From assembly GCA_019752335.1 (NCBI GenBank), contig JAIEMJ010000003.1, forward strand, positions 1 through 64,000: a DNA stretch of 64,000 bases. The letters are read 5' to 3'. A program made the position numbers and the translations under genes. The notes under the pieces are model-generated. The model was not told the origin of the DNA. It ran no database searches and worked only from the letters and a program-made list of their open reading frames with translations. The DNA is from Bryobacteraceae bacterium (GTDB lineage Bacteria; Acidobacteriota; Terriglobia; Bryobacterales; Bryobacteraceae). Position 1 is the first letter of the stretch. Every line of letters begins with the position of its first letter. Positions 43,661 to 51,844 of the stretch are shown here, piece after piece.

Positions 43661-45340
43661 TCAGCGCCGTTGCACGCGCAACGGAGCCACGGCGGATTGG
43701 AGCGCCCCCAGGGCACTCCCTAGTTCCGCTGATTCATCCTTAATTCCTGCAGTTGGTGCTAGCGTAGCCGCCAGGACTCGGTCAAATCGCTGCCCCGCCG
43801 CAAGAACGTTCTGCGCGGCTAACTGCCAAGACTCCGGGTTTGAAGATTGAGCAACCCTGACCGGCACGCCGAGTTTCTCGAGAACCGGAGAGAGGAAACT
43901 CTGAATTTGATCCTCCGCTCGGGAAACCTCCCTTGCGTGGTCCTGCCGGATCTGCTCTAGCAGCATCTTGTCGTCGGGGACGAACTGTCGTTCGACGTCC
44001 GCCGGGAATCGGTCGCCGAGTTGCCAAAGCGCATGGGCTCGGACCAGGAGCGTCTCGGTCAGACGCAGCAAGGAGTTCGAGAAGGCCTCCATGGCGGCGG
44101 GACCGCCGACTTGGTCCTCGATCTTTTTCCCAAACGCCAAGGGCCCGGGCCGCTCGGTGAGTGGTTCTCCCAGCTGGAGCCTGACCGACCCAGGCGGCGG
44201 TGGTTTCAAGAATTCGGCGTTGACGTGGGCGAGCCCTCCCATTGCTGCCGCGATTTCTGCCTGACGTTCCGCCTTGATGCCTATACCCGAGACAACAATC
44301 CGCGAATTCTCTCGCCTAATGTTTAGCGAGTCGTTGACGTCGGCACCGATACGGTGTAAAGCAGCCAGAACGTGGAGTTCATCGGCGGAGCCCAAGAGGA
44401 CTTCGGGCTGCGATTCGGACTTAGCCTGTACCGAGGGGCGAGCCGTTTCGGCCAAACGGGGAGGCTGACGGGGGGATGCGATCTGCGCCGGGGCCGTGGT
44501 TTCAGAGATCTCTACCTCGTCTCCGTCTCGAAAATGGAACTCACATCGAATGGGATGCAAGTCAGATTTCCGGAGAACCAGAGTGACCCCACCCAATGTG
44601 CCGCCGGTTGTCGAAGTCTGCACCGCAACGAGCTCCCGCGCGTTTTCATCAATGCTCGTTGAGAGAGTGTCGTGTTTATCCGGAAGCCCCTTCCTCCAAT
44701 CCGAGAAAGACGTGGCGCTTAGCGGTGTTAACCAGTTGTACCGAGCGGATTGGAATTGCGCTTCCAAGCGATTTGCCGTTGCCGCGAAAGCAGCGGGAAC
44801 AACCTCGCCGGCACCTTCGGATAAATCCCCTCGCCGGCTGAACTCACCCTCGCGGCTCTTCACTCGAATCCGAGCATCTGCACCAACTGCTACCGGCATC
44901 GCCCGCTCCTGCCGCACCGCTTTTTCGATCAGCTCTGCCGCCCGGGCTGACTGAGACTGGGGAATATAGAGGAGCGCCGCGGCGCTGACAATGAGCGTTG
45001 CCGCGGCCGTCGCCGCCAATCTTGGCTTACGAAGAAGCGACATCACCCAAGTGGGCCACGAGGGCGCTACCGGGGATCGATGTTCGTTGCGGATCCGAGC
45101 AAAGTCGCTTGAGAGGTCTTGCCAATCCTTCGGTGGGGGAGGAATGCTTGGATGTAGCAGATCCCGTCGATAGTGAATGTAGCGGCCGATCACACTGGTC
45201 GTATCTTCGGCCTCCGTTCGGCATTCCCAGCAATTCTCAAGATGACGGGCGACACGGGCGGACTCACGCGCCGACAATTCGCCATTGGAGTATCGAATCA
45301 GTTCATCCGGATCGGGATGTTCGTTTTGCCAGTTACCCAT
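43661..45340 (-). CDS. zf-HC2 anti-sigma factor with large periplasmic domain
   Basis: The 559-residue protein starts at ATG 45340. Its N-terminal anti-sigma domain has RHLENCWECRTEAE (H..NCxxC), the zinc-binding core of zf-HC2 anti-sigma factors. A single membrane helix (PRLAATAAATLIVSAAALLY, about 105-127) is followed by about 430 residues of periplasmic sequence, which begins with an outer-membrane-lipoprotein-like beta region and ends in helical segments (FSNSLLRLTETLLVRAHALW). It overlaps the upstream ECF gene by 8 nt, so the pair is clearly cognate. The large exterior part would sense envelope signals. Confidence 0.87.
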   Translation of the reverse strand: MGNWQNEHPDPDELIRYSNGELSARESARVARHLENCWECRTEAEDTTSVIGRYIHYRRDLLHPSIPPPPKDWQDLSSDFARIRNEHRSPVAPSWPTWVMSLLRKPRLAATAAATLIVSAAALLYIPQSQSARAAELIEKAVRQERAMPVAVGADARIRVKSREGEFSRRGDLSEGAGEVVPAAFAATANRLEAQFQSARYNWLTPLSATSFSDWRKGLPDKHDTLSTSIDENARELVAVQTSTTGGTLGGVTLVLRKSDLHPIRCEFHFRDGDEVEISETTAPAQIASPRQPPRLAETARPSVQAKSESQPEVLLGSADELHVLAALHRIGADVNDSLNIRRENSRIVVSGIGIKAERQAEIAAAMGGLAHVNAEFLKPPPPGSVRLQLGEPLTERPGPLAFGKKIEDQVGGPAAMEAFSNSLLRLTETLLVRAHALWQLGDRFPADVERQFVPDDKMLLEQIRQDHAREVSRAEDQIQSFLSPVLEKLGVPVRVAQSSNPESWQLAAQNVLAAGQRFDRVLAATLAPTAGIKDESAELGSALGALQSAVAPLRVQRR

Positions 45341-45899
45341 GTAGTGCCTTCTTCAAGCGCGTGATCGCTCGGCGCAAGAACTCGCCCACACTGGAGTCGC
45401 TTATCTCCATAATGTCCGCAATCTCCCTATAGCGGAAGCCCTCAGCGCGGAGGTATAGACATTGCTGTTGCTGTGGCGAAAGGTTCTGGACAGCTTCTTG
45501 GAACCGAATCGTTTGCTCCCGCTCGATCGCGCCGAGTTCGGGATTGGTTTGCAGGTCGACCAGCGTTCGCTCCATCTCAGTAGCCAGGGGCTGATAAATT
45601 CTCTCCCGCGTGCTCAATCGGACAGCTATGTTGTGCGCAACTCGGAAGATCCAACCGCGCGGATTCTCGATTTCCTCACTGTTGATCCGAGCGGCGAACA
45701 ATCGGAGAAACGCTTCCTGTGTAGACTCCTGCGCCTGCTCCGTGGTCAGGCCCAAAGTAACGAGGTATCGGTAGATCTCTTCGCGTACCTCGAGAAATAG
45801 CTGCGCGACCTCTTCTTCGGGGCTCTCTTTGGAGTGCGAACCAGCGAGGGAGAGCGAAGGGTCTTGGTCCATGGTCCAGGCTCGTGGCGCGCTTTCCAT
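45333..45899 (-). CDS. ECF sigma-70 factor
   Basis: Taken from ATG 45899, giving about 188 residues; ATG 45872 is an alternative. Region 2 is clear (REEIYRYLVTLGLTTEQAQE, STQEAFLRLFAAR, PRGWIFRVAHNIAVRLSTRE). Region 4 reads LSPQQQQCLYLRAEGFRYRE then IADIMEISDSSVGEFLRRAI, a standard ECF helix-turn-helix. It should direct RNA polymerase to a small envelope-stress regulon, released when the anti-sigma next door is inactivated. Upstream at 46025-46060 there is a short piece of the dispersed repeat. Confidence 0.93.
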   Translation of the reverse strand: MESAPRAWTMDQDPSLSLAGSHSKESPEEEVAQLFLEVREEIYRYLVTLGLTTEQAQESTQEAFLRLFAARINSEEIENPRGWIFRVAHNIAVRLSTRERIYQPLATEMERTLVDLQTNPELGAIEREQTIRFQEAVQNLSPQQQQCLYLRAEGFRYREIADIMEISDSSVGEFLRRAITRLKKALHG

Positions 45900-46169
45900 C
45901 AGGCGTGCATCTCGCGGATCACGCAATCGACAATGTCCGCACAACTATAAAGACACATGAACTTCCGCGTTTCCCTACAGCTGCGCAGATTCACCTTAGC
46001 TGAGTTGTAAAGTGATGTTCTCTAAGGCCCTATTCCACAAGCGGTGTCGGGAAAACTCAAGCGCCATGACTCTTTAATATCAGCGGCAGAACTTGCAACT
46101 GGTTGGTCTGCTTGTGAACCGTAAACAGACTGGACGAAGCTCGAACCTGTTGCTGCTCGGAGGTTGTGC

Positions 46170-47099
46170 GTGGACATCGAGGTCACCTCTCCCCACACGC
46201 GCGGAGCATCGGGAAATGTCGAGGACGATGGAGCTCCATCCAAGCGTCCCTGCGGACCGCACTCGCTCCTTCGTGACAATTTTAACCGGAATGACTGGAA
46301 GTTCTATGATCTTCAATTGAGCGCCAACGCGAGCGTACCGGTCTTGCCGGAAGGCGCGAGTACGATCGCGCTGATTGTGGACCGAAGCCCGGGAGCGGCG
46401 ATCAAGGATGGCGTTGTCCAGACGGTGCCCCGCGAGAGTGATATCTCCTTGAGCATCGGCGCGCAACTTCAACGTCTTAGCGTCACAGGGCGAATTCGGC
46501 TCTACCTGCTGGCGGTCCAACGGTCACTTATGCTGCGGCTCTCCGAGGGCGAAGTCGATACGCTACCGTGCGTCTTCATCCCTACCGTTTATGTTCGCGA
46601 CTCGGAGATCAAGCACTCGATGCAAGCCCTGCGAGAGCACCTTTGCGGCGGTTCAGACGGCGGTCGGATGTACCGCGACGCTTACGCGAGCTCGATCGTT
46701 ATGCGCGCGCTCCGACGAGCTGGTTGTGTTCCTCTCCACTCTCCGGACTACAAGGACCCGCTGACCAGCGCAACGCTCACGACCGTTCTCGAGTACATGT
46801 ATAGTCATCTCGCCGATACTACATTGCGGTCGGATACTCTGGCTCACGTAGCGGCGTTGCCCGTGGATGTATTTCGCCATCGGTTTCGAAAAAGCCTGCG
46901 GAGATCCGTCCATCAGTGTTTGATGGACATTCGGATGGAGATCGCTGAGAACCACCTTTCACGCACCTCTCGGCCCGTGAGTCAGATTGCTATGGATACG
47001 GGGTTCGCGGACCACAGTCATTTCAGCAAAGCTTTTCGGGACAGAACGGGCACAACCCCTTCGGAATTTCGAGCTCGTGCGTGGAAAAAGGAAAAGTAG
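46170..47099 (+). CDS. AraC-family transcriptional regulator (intact paralogue)
   Basis: A GTG start at 46170 lies 6 nt after GGAGG (TTG 46164 is possible). The 309-residue product has an N-terminal regulatory part (LPEGASTIALIVDRSPGAAI) and a C-terminal AraC domain: DVFRHRFRKSLRRSVHQCLM, RPVSQIAMDTGFADHSHFSK, FRDRTGTTPSEFRARAW. It is the intact relative of the broken gene at 16909-17944, sharing the YKDPL...DVFRHRF and QIAMDTGFADHS blocks. The N-terminal ligand domain is not one I can name. Target genes are unknown; the next plus-strand gene is a candidate. Confidence 0.87.
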   Translation: MDIEVTSPHTRGASGNVEDDGAPSKRPCGPHSLLRDNFNRNDWKFYDLQLSANASVPVLPEGASTIALIVDRSPGAAIKDGVVQTVPRESDISLSIGAQLQRLSVTGRIRLYLLAVQRSLMLRLSEGEVDTLPCVFIPTVYVRDSEIKHSMQALREHLCGGSDGGRMYRDAYASSIVMRALRRAGCVPLHSPDYKDPLTSATLTTVLEYMYSHLADTTLRSDTLAHVAALPVDVFRHRFRKSLRRSVHQCLMDIRMEIAENHLSRTSRPVSQIAMDTGFADHSHFSKAFRDRTGTTPSEFRARAWKKEK

Positions 47100-47230
47100 C
47101 GCAACGCAACCATAGCAGATGCGGGAGTCTCGACCCATTCAGAGGCATACTGAAATCTGTTCGTCAAGCCGATCTTCCCCCGAAGGCCCGCGAAGCGCCC
47201 GTTTAGGGGCATCAGGAAGAGGCGTGATTG

Positions 47231-48286
47231 ATGACAAAGAAGACAACCCGCGCATCTGACGAATTCCGCCGTGTGCAAGCCCTCCTTAGCGGCCTGACAG
47301 CCAGCGTTCCGATTGCGCTGATGGACCTGGACAAAATTGAGGCATTGGAATCAGCCGCTGCTACCAGCAGCGTCATGGATGCACTCTGCAGCGAACTGAG
47401 GAGATCTCTCAAAGCTATACGTCAACCTGAAGATCACGATGCGATGGCGCAGGCATATGAGGGGTATACCGAGGCCGTGGTATGCGACGAATTCTGCCGC
47501 CGAGGCGTCGTGCTCGCGCGTACGCCGGGAACCGGAGAGTATCGTCAAAAGCGGCCGGATTTCATTCACGTGGCCGCGGGGGGCGAGATTTACGTCGAGG
47601 TCAAAGCTCTGGAGATTGCCGATCGCCTGACTCGCCATGGAGGGCTCGCTCAAGAGGCGCTTGGTATCGCGGTGGACCTGGACATACGCGCGCGCACGCC
47701 GGGCGTACACTTCGGAGAACCACATGTGATCTCAGGGCATAGACCCGGCACTCACGCGGCCAGTCGAGTTGACGAAACGGTAAGGCGGATTCGCAACGTC
47801 GTGAAGCTGGACCAAATCGAGTATGGTCCGACAATTCTGGTCGTCGATCTAGGCCGGCTCGCAGGAATGCCGTACGGTCCCGCTGGGTTGCTGCCGGTCT
47901 TTTTCCACGACGAGCCTCCTGCGGAGAGTTGTGTCAGCGGGGAAATGTGGCACATCGCACTCGGCGAGCCTGGACAAAGACTCTTCGAATTGCCGGACTT
48001 CGATGGCAAAAGCAACCTCGGGGAAAAGCAAGCAGAACTGGGCGTCCTTCGGCAATTCCCCTCATTGCTGGCGATCACTTTTCTGTATCAAGGCTGGTCC
48101 AAACCGGCCGAACTCTTTACTATCCGGAACCGAGGGTGGGATCAGTGTCGTTTATCGAATGCTTGCCGGTTGGATGAGCAAACAATCGAGTCCATCCTGC
48201 GCAAATATTCTGACGGTCTGAACGACGAAAACAACGAACTCGGCTGGCCCTATCGCGTCGTACCACTGCGCAACAGAATCCCGTAG
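47231..48286 (+). CDS. Unknown protein with a PD-(D/E)XK-like motif
   Basis: ATG 47231 follows AGGAAGAGG. The 351-residue product has a helical N-terminus and, about residues 95-125, RPDFIHVAAGGEIYVEVKAL: PD...EVK fits the PD-(D/E)XK nuclease fold, with a preceding conserved Glu in GYTEAVVCDEF. The second half is mixed alpha/beta (YGPTILVVDLGRLAGMPYGP, SLLAITFLYQGWSKPAELFT). I recognise no named family. The motif suggests a metal-dependent nuclease or a relic of one. A second protein with a similar layout lies at 60877-61752. Confidence 0.6.
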   Translation: MTKKTTRASDEFRRVQALLSGLTASVPIALMDLDKIEALESAAATSSVMDALCSELRRSLKAIRQPEDHDAMAQAYEGYTEAVVCDEFCRRGVVLARTPGTGEYRQKRPDFIHVAAGGEIYVEVKALEIADRLTRHGGLAQEALGIAVDLDIRARTPGVHFGEPHVISGHRPGTHAASRVDETVRRIRNVVKLDQIEYGPTILVVDLGRLAGMPYGPAGLLPVFFHDEPPAESCVSGEMWHIALGEPGQRLFELPDFDGKSNLGEKQAELGVLRQFPSLLAITFLYQGWSKPAELFTIRNRGWDQCRLSNACRLDEQTIESILRKYSDGLNDENNELGWPYRVVPLRNRIP

Positions 48287-48626
48287 CCGTTTTGTGGGTA
48301 AAGATTCTCGTGCCTCGGTCCCTGCGTCCTGGCGATCTATTTAGCCCTGGTGTCCGATGCAAATAACGTATTCACTTTGCGGATACGTTGTCCTTAGCCC
48401 TCGGAGTCGCGAGGCGTCTGATGGCGAAGCCGGTGAGGTCCTGCTTTCTCCTGTTCCAGACAAACAGCGCAGCATCTCGCACTAGTGGGCGTGCTGAGAT
48501 GCCGGCTCAATCCCGCAACGCTATCCGTGGCCAGGAATCTGTCGCCGCAACGGTCAACGCTCGACGAACCTGGTGGGATCGTTCAATTCTCGGTTGCATC
48601 TGAAGGATGCGTCGGATTGGTGACCG
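48287..48626. other. Intergenic region, no gene recognised
   Basis: The 340 bases between two convergent genes hold only short overlapping frames without a recognisable pattern. The sequence could be decayed partner sequence of the sigma-like gene, whose next gene on the minus strand would lie here. Confidence 0.4.
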
Positions 48627-49226
48627 CTAACATCTGCGTTGCTCCTGCGCGACAATCAACCGTTGGTGGGCTAAGCGGAGTCCGTAGTAGAAACGAGATC
48701 GTGCCTGCTTTGCGGTAACGCTGAAGTGATGTCCTATCTCCTTCCATGAATACTCGAGGACGCGATAGTGCAACATGAGGCGCGTCGTTGGCGTGGCATG
48801 GCAGAGGAGCGCGTCGAGACACATTCGATCTTCAAGGACCGTGACCCAGTCCGGAGCAGACGGTTTGTAATTCGTTTCGAGGTCTTGCGGCCTGCCCTCA
48901 TAGTGGATGCGCCCATTCCTATCAGCGATTGCTCGGATGCGGCGGGCGAAGGCCATCCGGTAGTACGCGGCCAAGCGTTGTCCGATCTCGGGTTGGACAT
49001 GAAGACGTCTGGACACCTCGGTCGCAATAATTTCGACGATCTCCAAGGCGCACGGACCGTCATGGAGATTCTGTTCGGCCAACCGGTATGCCCACGACCA
49101 GCTTTCTTGGGCAACGACGACGACCATCGGATCGAGAAGCGAACCATCGCGCGCAATAGACCGCAACCAGAACGGCGGAATACGACTCGTTGCCGGAGTG
49201 CTGGTGTCGTTGAGTTCCCTAGTCAT
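48627..49226 (-). CDS. Orphan paralogue of the CHAT-operon sigma-like factor
   Basis: ATG 49226 opens 199 residues. The protein matches the 28961-29611 sigma-like factor along its length: QESWSWAYRLAEQNLHDGPC (region-2 part), GRIHYEGRPQDLETNYKPSA, then VLEYSWKEIGHHFSVTAKQA and RSRFYYGLRLAHQ (region-4 part). The adjacent genes are unrelated, so no anti-sigma or CHAT partner is left here. It may act on its own, cross-regulate the CHAT operon, or be a leftover. No frameshift is visible. Confidence 0.72.
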   Translation of the reverse strand: MTRELNDTSTPATSRIPPFWLRSIARDGSLLDPMVVVVAQESWSWAYRLAEQNLHDGPCALEIVEIIATEVSRRLHVQPEIGQRLAAYYRMAFARRIRAIADRNGRIHYEGRPQDLETNYKPSAPDWVTVLEDRMCLDALLCHATPTTRLMLHYRVLEYSWKEIGHHFSVTAKQARSRFYYGLRLAHQRLIVAQEQRRC

Positions 49227-50142
49227 ACTACCTGGCCAGAACGTCCGACAGCTTCCCGGTTTAGAAACCCAGCTCTATTGGGTTGTGTTCAAAACCAGGT
49301 AGGACTTGCAAGTTCAACCGCTCCTATCTGTCCCGAATGCGTTACGTCAGAGCAGAGTAATCCTCACCTCGCGCACTTCCATCGTTGAGCGAGGATCGGG
49401 GTTAATACGCCCATCCACCGATCTGTAAGGCCGATTTGGGGCTGCCTCAAAATCGCGCGTCGTGTGCTCCGAAGAGTGTCCCGATCAATGGCCTTCTTGC
49501 CCGACGAAAACCGGGGAACGGCAAGCGACTTCGCACTATCTGAGACCACCGTCTTTAACGGCCGTTGAGATCGAGCTTAATCCCGATTTATTGAGGAAAC
49601 TGGTAAAAACTGGGAGATAGTTTTGGATCGCCCGGGGAGTTGCGACAGGGTCTCTGCCACCGGAGCCTCAAACCTGAGATGAAAGTAGGGCTCCCGGCCG
49701 ACGCTCGCATCTGGCCGATGAGCCTGCTTCCCACTCCCTGGACAAAAAGGGTAGGAACCTGCCCCGGCGTAACCTTAAGCGCCGTTGGAAATGAGTCGCG
49801 AAGGAGTTTGTGCCAAAGCGACTCCAACCCACACAATTACGTCCGTGCAGATGAACGAGTTTAGTCGCGTACACCTCCCCATGCCTCGACACCTTGGATT
49901 GATGATCGGAACCCGCGGACCGAAGTCGGACTGCAACATCGGCACACCTCAGCCGTCTGACGTCGTAGACCCTTACTGAATAAGATTCTTGAGGCCATCG
50001 AAATTGCTGCATTCAAATTGGCCGCCAATGGCGATGCCGTGAACCCGAGATTCGCTCTTGGCTTCAACGCCGAGCGGGGGCCAAGCGTCCAGCGGCATCG
50101 AACCATTCGAGCGTTCCTAGAGAGGAGAGAGCGCTTGTTCTT
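49227..50142. other. Long intergenic region, no intact gene
   Basis: Frames in these 916 bases are short and overlapping. On the minus strand near 49740-49780 the piece TPGQVPTLFVQGVGS resembles the start of a TIGR03437-type secreted domain, so part of this may be a decayed exported-protein gene. The resemblance is weak. The region separates the sigma-like gene from the phage-like module and may mark the left end of that island. Confidence 0.45.
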
Positions 50143-50790
50143 TCAGCGCAGCCGAATGTGATTCCCTTTCACAAGGCTCGCTCCAGTGACGAGCTCCCCG
50201 CGAGCCAGAGCGTCAGACAGGATGCCTCGTTGAAGCTCCTTCTGCACAAACTGCCCAGTGCCTTCCTCCAAGCGTTTCCGTAAATGTGATCCCACCGGCA
50301 GGGAGTCGAGAACCTCGCGCCATTCGAGCCATGACACATCGACTCTCGCCCGATAGAAGGTATCCGGAATGTGCCTGAAATCCTGGATGAGCAGCGAGGG
50401 CGTGCTATTCGCCTGCAAATTGATCGTGTTCATGGCACCCCGAAGCTTCTTGGTGTTGCGGGAGATCATGAACCACACCAACATTTGTTTCAGACGTTTC
50501 TCGCGATTCTCAGCCGCCTTGTGGCGCGCCTGGAACCGCTCGGCTTCCCGTTCCGCAATCTCGGCCTCGGCTTTCTGGGCTTTGAGGTAGTTCGCGATGT
50601 TATCAACTTTGTATCCAAAGGCCTCGGCATAAGTCGCCAGGGCGCATTTGATTGCCTCCGATACTTCTCCGTTTTCTTCTGCCTCTTGCTCAGCCACTTC
50701 GACGAGCGCTTCGAGCGACTCGTCAATCTCGAACATGCTGAGCCCTCGGGCAACGTCTCGGGGCGATACATCGATCGATGCCACGCTCAT
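50143..50790 (-). CDS. Gp157-like phage/mobile-element protein
   Basis: The 215-residue product resembles siphovirus Gp157 (PF05565). It has a helical start (FEIDESLEALVEVAEQEAEE), a conserved GYKVDNIANYLKAQKAEAEI, a long coiled coil (AEREAERFQARHKAAENREK) and the central KLRGAMNTINLQANSTPSLL, corresponding to the family's TISVRKNPPSV block. In Streptococcus phage the family is linked to phage resistance, but its biochemistry is unclear. The ATG overlaps the upstream stop by 4 nt (ATGA). A C-terminal extension of about 60 residues is not typical of the short phage versions. Confidence 0.8.
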   Translation of the reverse strand: MSVASIDVSPRDVARGLSMFEIDESLEALVEVAEQEAEENGEVSEAIKCALATYAEAFGYKVDNIANYLKAQKAEAEIAEREAERFQARHKAAENREKRLKQMLVWFMISRNTKKLRGAMNTINLQANSTPSLLIQDFRHIPDTFYRARVDVSWLEWREVLDSLPVGSHLRKRLEEGTGQFVQKELQRGILSDALARGELVTGASLVKGNHIRLR

Positions 50791-51788
50791 GCGGCTTTAC
50801 CTCCCTCGACCATATCTGGCGTGCCGTTACCGGGAGCGACACCCCGGAACAGCTGACGCTCAAGAGACGGTACGTACGGCGTGAATGGCTCGTCGGATTC
50901 GGCGGAATCGATCAGCCGAAACGCCTGCTCCATTCTTGCGTCCATCAGATCCAGAAGCGAAAGAGCCAGCGCCTCAGGAAACATCGGCCGCCGGAGGGCG
51001 CCTTTATCCAAGTCGCCATGATGGCTGACGATGAGATGCTGTAGGATCGTTTTGAGATCGAGGGGGAAGTCAGGAACCCACGCCACGTGCCTTTCCAGAA
51101 GTTCCAGCCCAAGCGCGACGTGCTCGATCAGCTGGCCGCGCGTGGTATAGGCAAATCGTAAACCCGCGAGTTCAAGGGTCTCCACTTTTCCGAGATCGTG
51201 AAGGATAGCTCCTGCGATGAGCCAATCCAGGTTGAGCCGAGGATAGTGGGCCGTCAGCGAGGCGGCCAGATTGCACAGCGACAGGATGTGCTCGAGCAAG
51301 CCGCCGCGGAACGCGTGGTGGATTTTTAGTGCTGCCGGTGCCGCCCTGAGCTTTTCGCCAAGTGTCGAATCCGTCATGATCGATTCCAGCAGTTTGCGGA
51401 GCGCTTCATCCCGGACCATCGCGACAAATGACTCCAATTCGCCAAACATCTCCGCGGGATCGCGGCTGGATGCCGCGTAAAAATCGGCCGGGACGTACTC
51501 GCTAGATTTACACCGCCGGATACGGCCCACAATTAATTGAGGCTTTCCGTTGTACTGTTCGATAACACCGCGAATCTTAATAACCTCATAGCAATCGAAC
51601 AGTTTCGCGATGGCCTCAGGATCATCCCAAACCTTCGCATCCAGCTCACCGCTTCGATCAGCGAGCCGTATCGAAAGGAAGAATCCGCCGTTCCTCTTTG
51701 GTCGAAGTTCCTTCTCGATCACGACCGCAAGGAAGGTGACCTCTCCGGAGTGGGGGAGGTGGTTGATGTATACACTTTTGTTCTCCAT
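50787..51788 (-). CDS. YhaM-like OB-fold/HD-domain nuclease
   Basis: The 333-residue protein has an N-terminal OB-fold (GEVTFLAVVIEKELRPKRNG, AKVWDDPEAIAKLFDCYEVI) and a C-terminal HD domain with HHAFRGGLLEH (about 157-167) and AILHDLGK (HD at 197-198), plus a later His in IVSHHGDL. This is the layout of YhaM-type 3'-5' exoribonucleases, which trim RNA or single-stranded DNA. Chromosomal YhaM is a housekeeping enzyme; this copy lies between an SNF2 helicase and Gp157 with overlapping starts, so it is likely part of the mobile module's nucleic-acid processing set. Confidence 0.87.
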   Translation of the reverse strand: MENKSVYINHLPHSGEVTFLAVVIEKELRPKRNGGFFLSIRLADRSGELDAKVWDDPEAIAKLFDCYEVIKIRGVIEQYNGKPQLIVGRIRRCKSSEYVPADFYAASSRDPAEMFGELESFVAMVRDEALRKLLESIMTDSTLGEKLRAAPAALKIHHAFRGGLLEHILSLCNLAASLTAHYPRLNLDWLIAGAILHDLGKVETLELAGLRFAYTTRGQLIEHVALGLELLERHVAWVPDFPLDLKTILQHLIVSHHGDLDKGALRRPMFPEALALSLLDLMDARMEQAFRLIDSAESDEPFTPYVPSLERQLFRGVAPGNGTPDMVEGGKAA

Positions 51789-51844
51789 AAATGCCTCTGG
51801 TGATTTCGTAAGAGCTAAGGAAAGGACACACGTACCGTGTGGGA

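Noticed and set aside
49588-49836. Complete TIGR03437-type gene
   Set aside because: Only a short TPGQVPTLFVQGVGS piece resembles the family. The rest has no match and no proper start, so it is noted as a possible remnant only.
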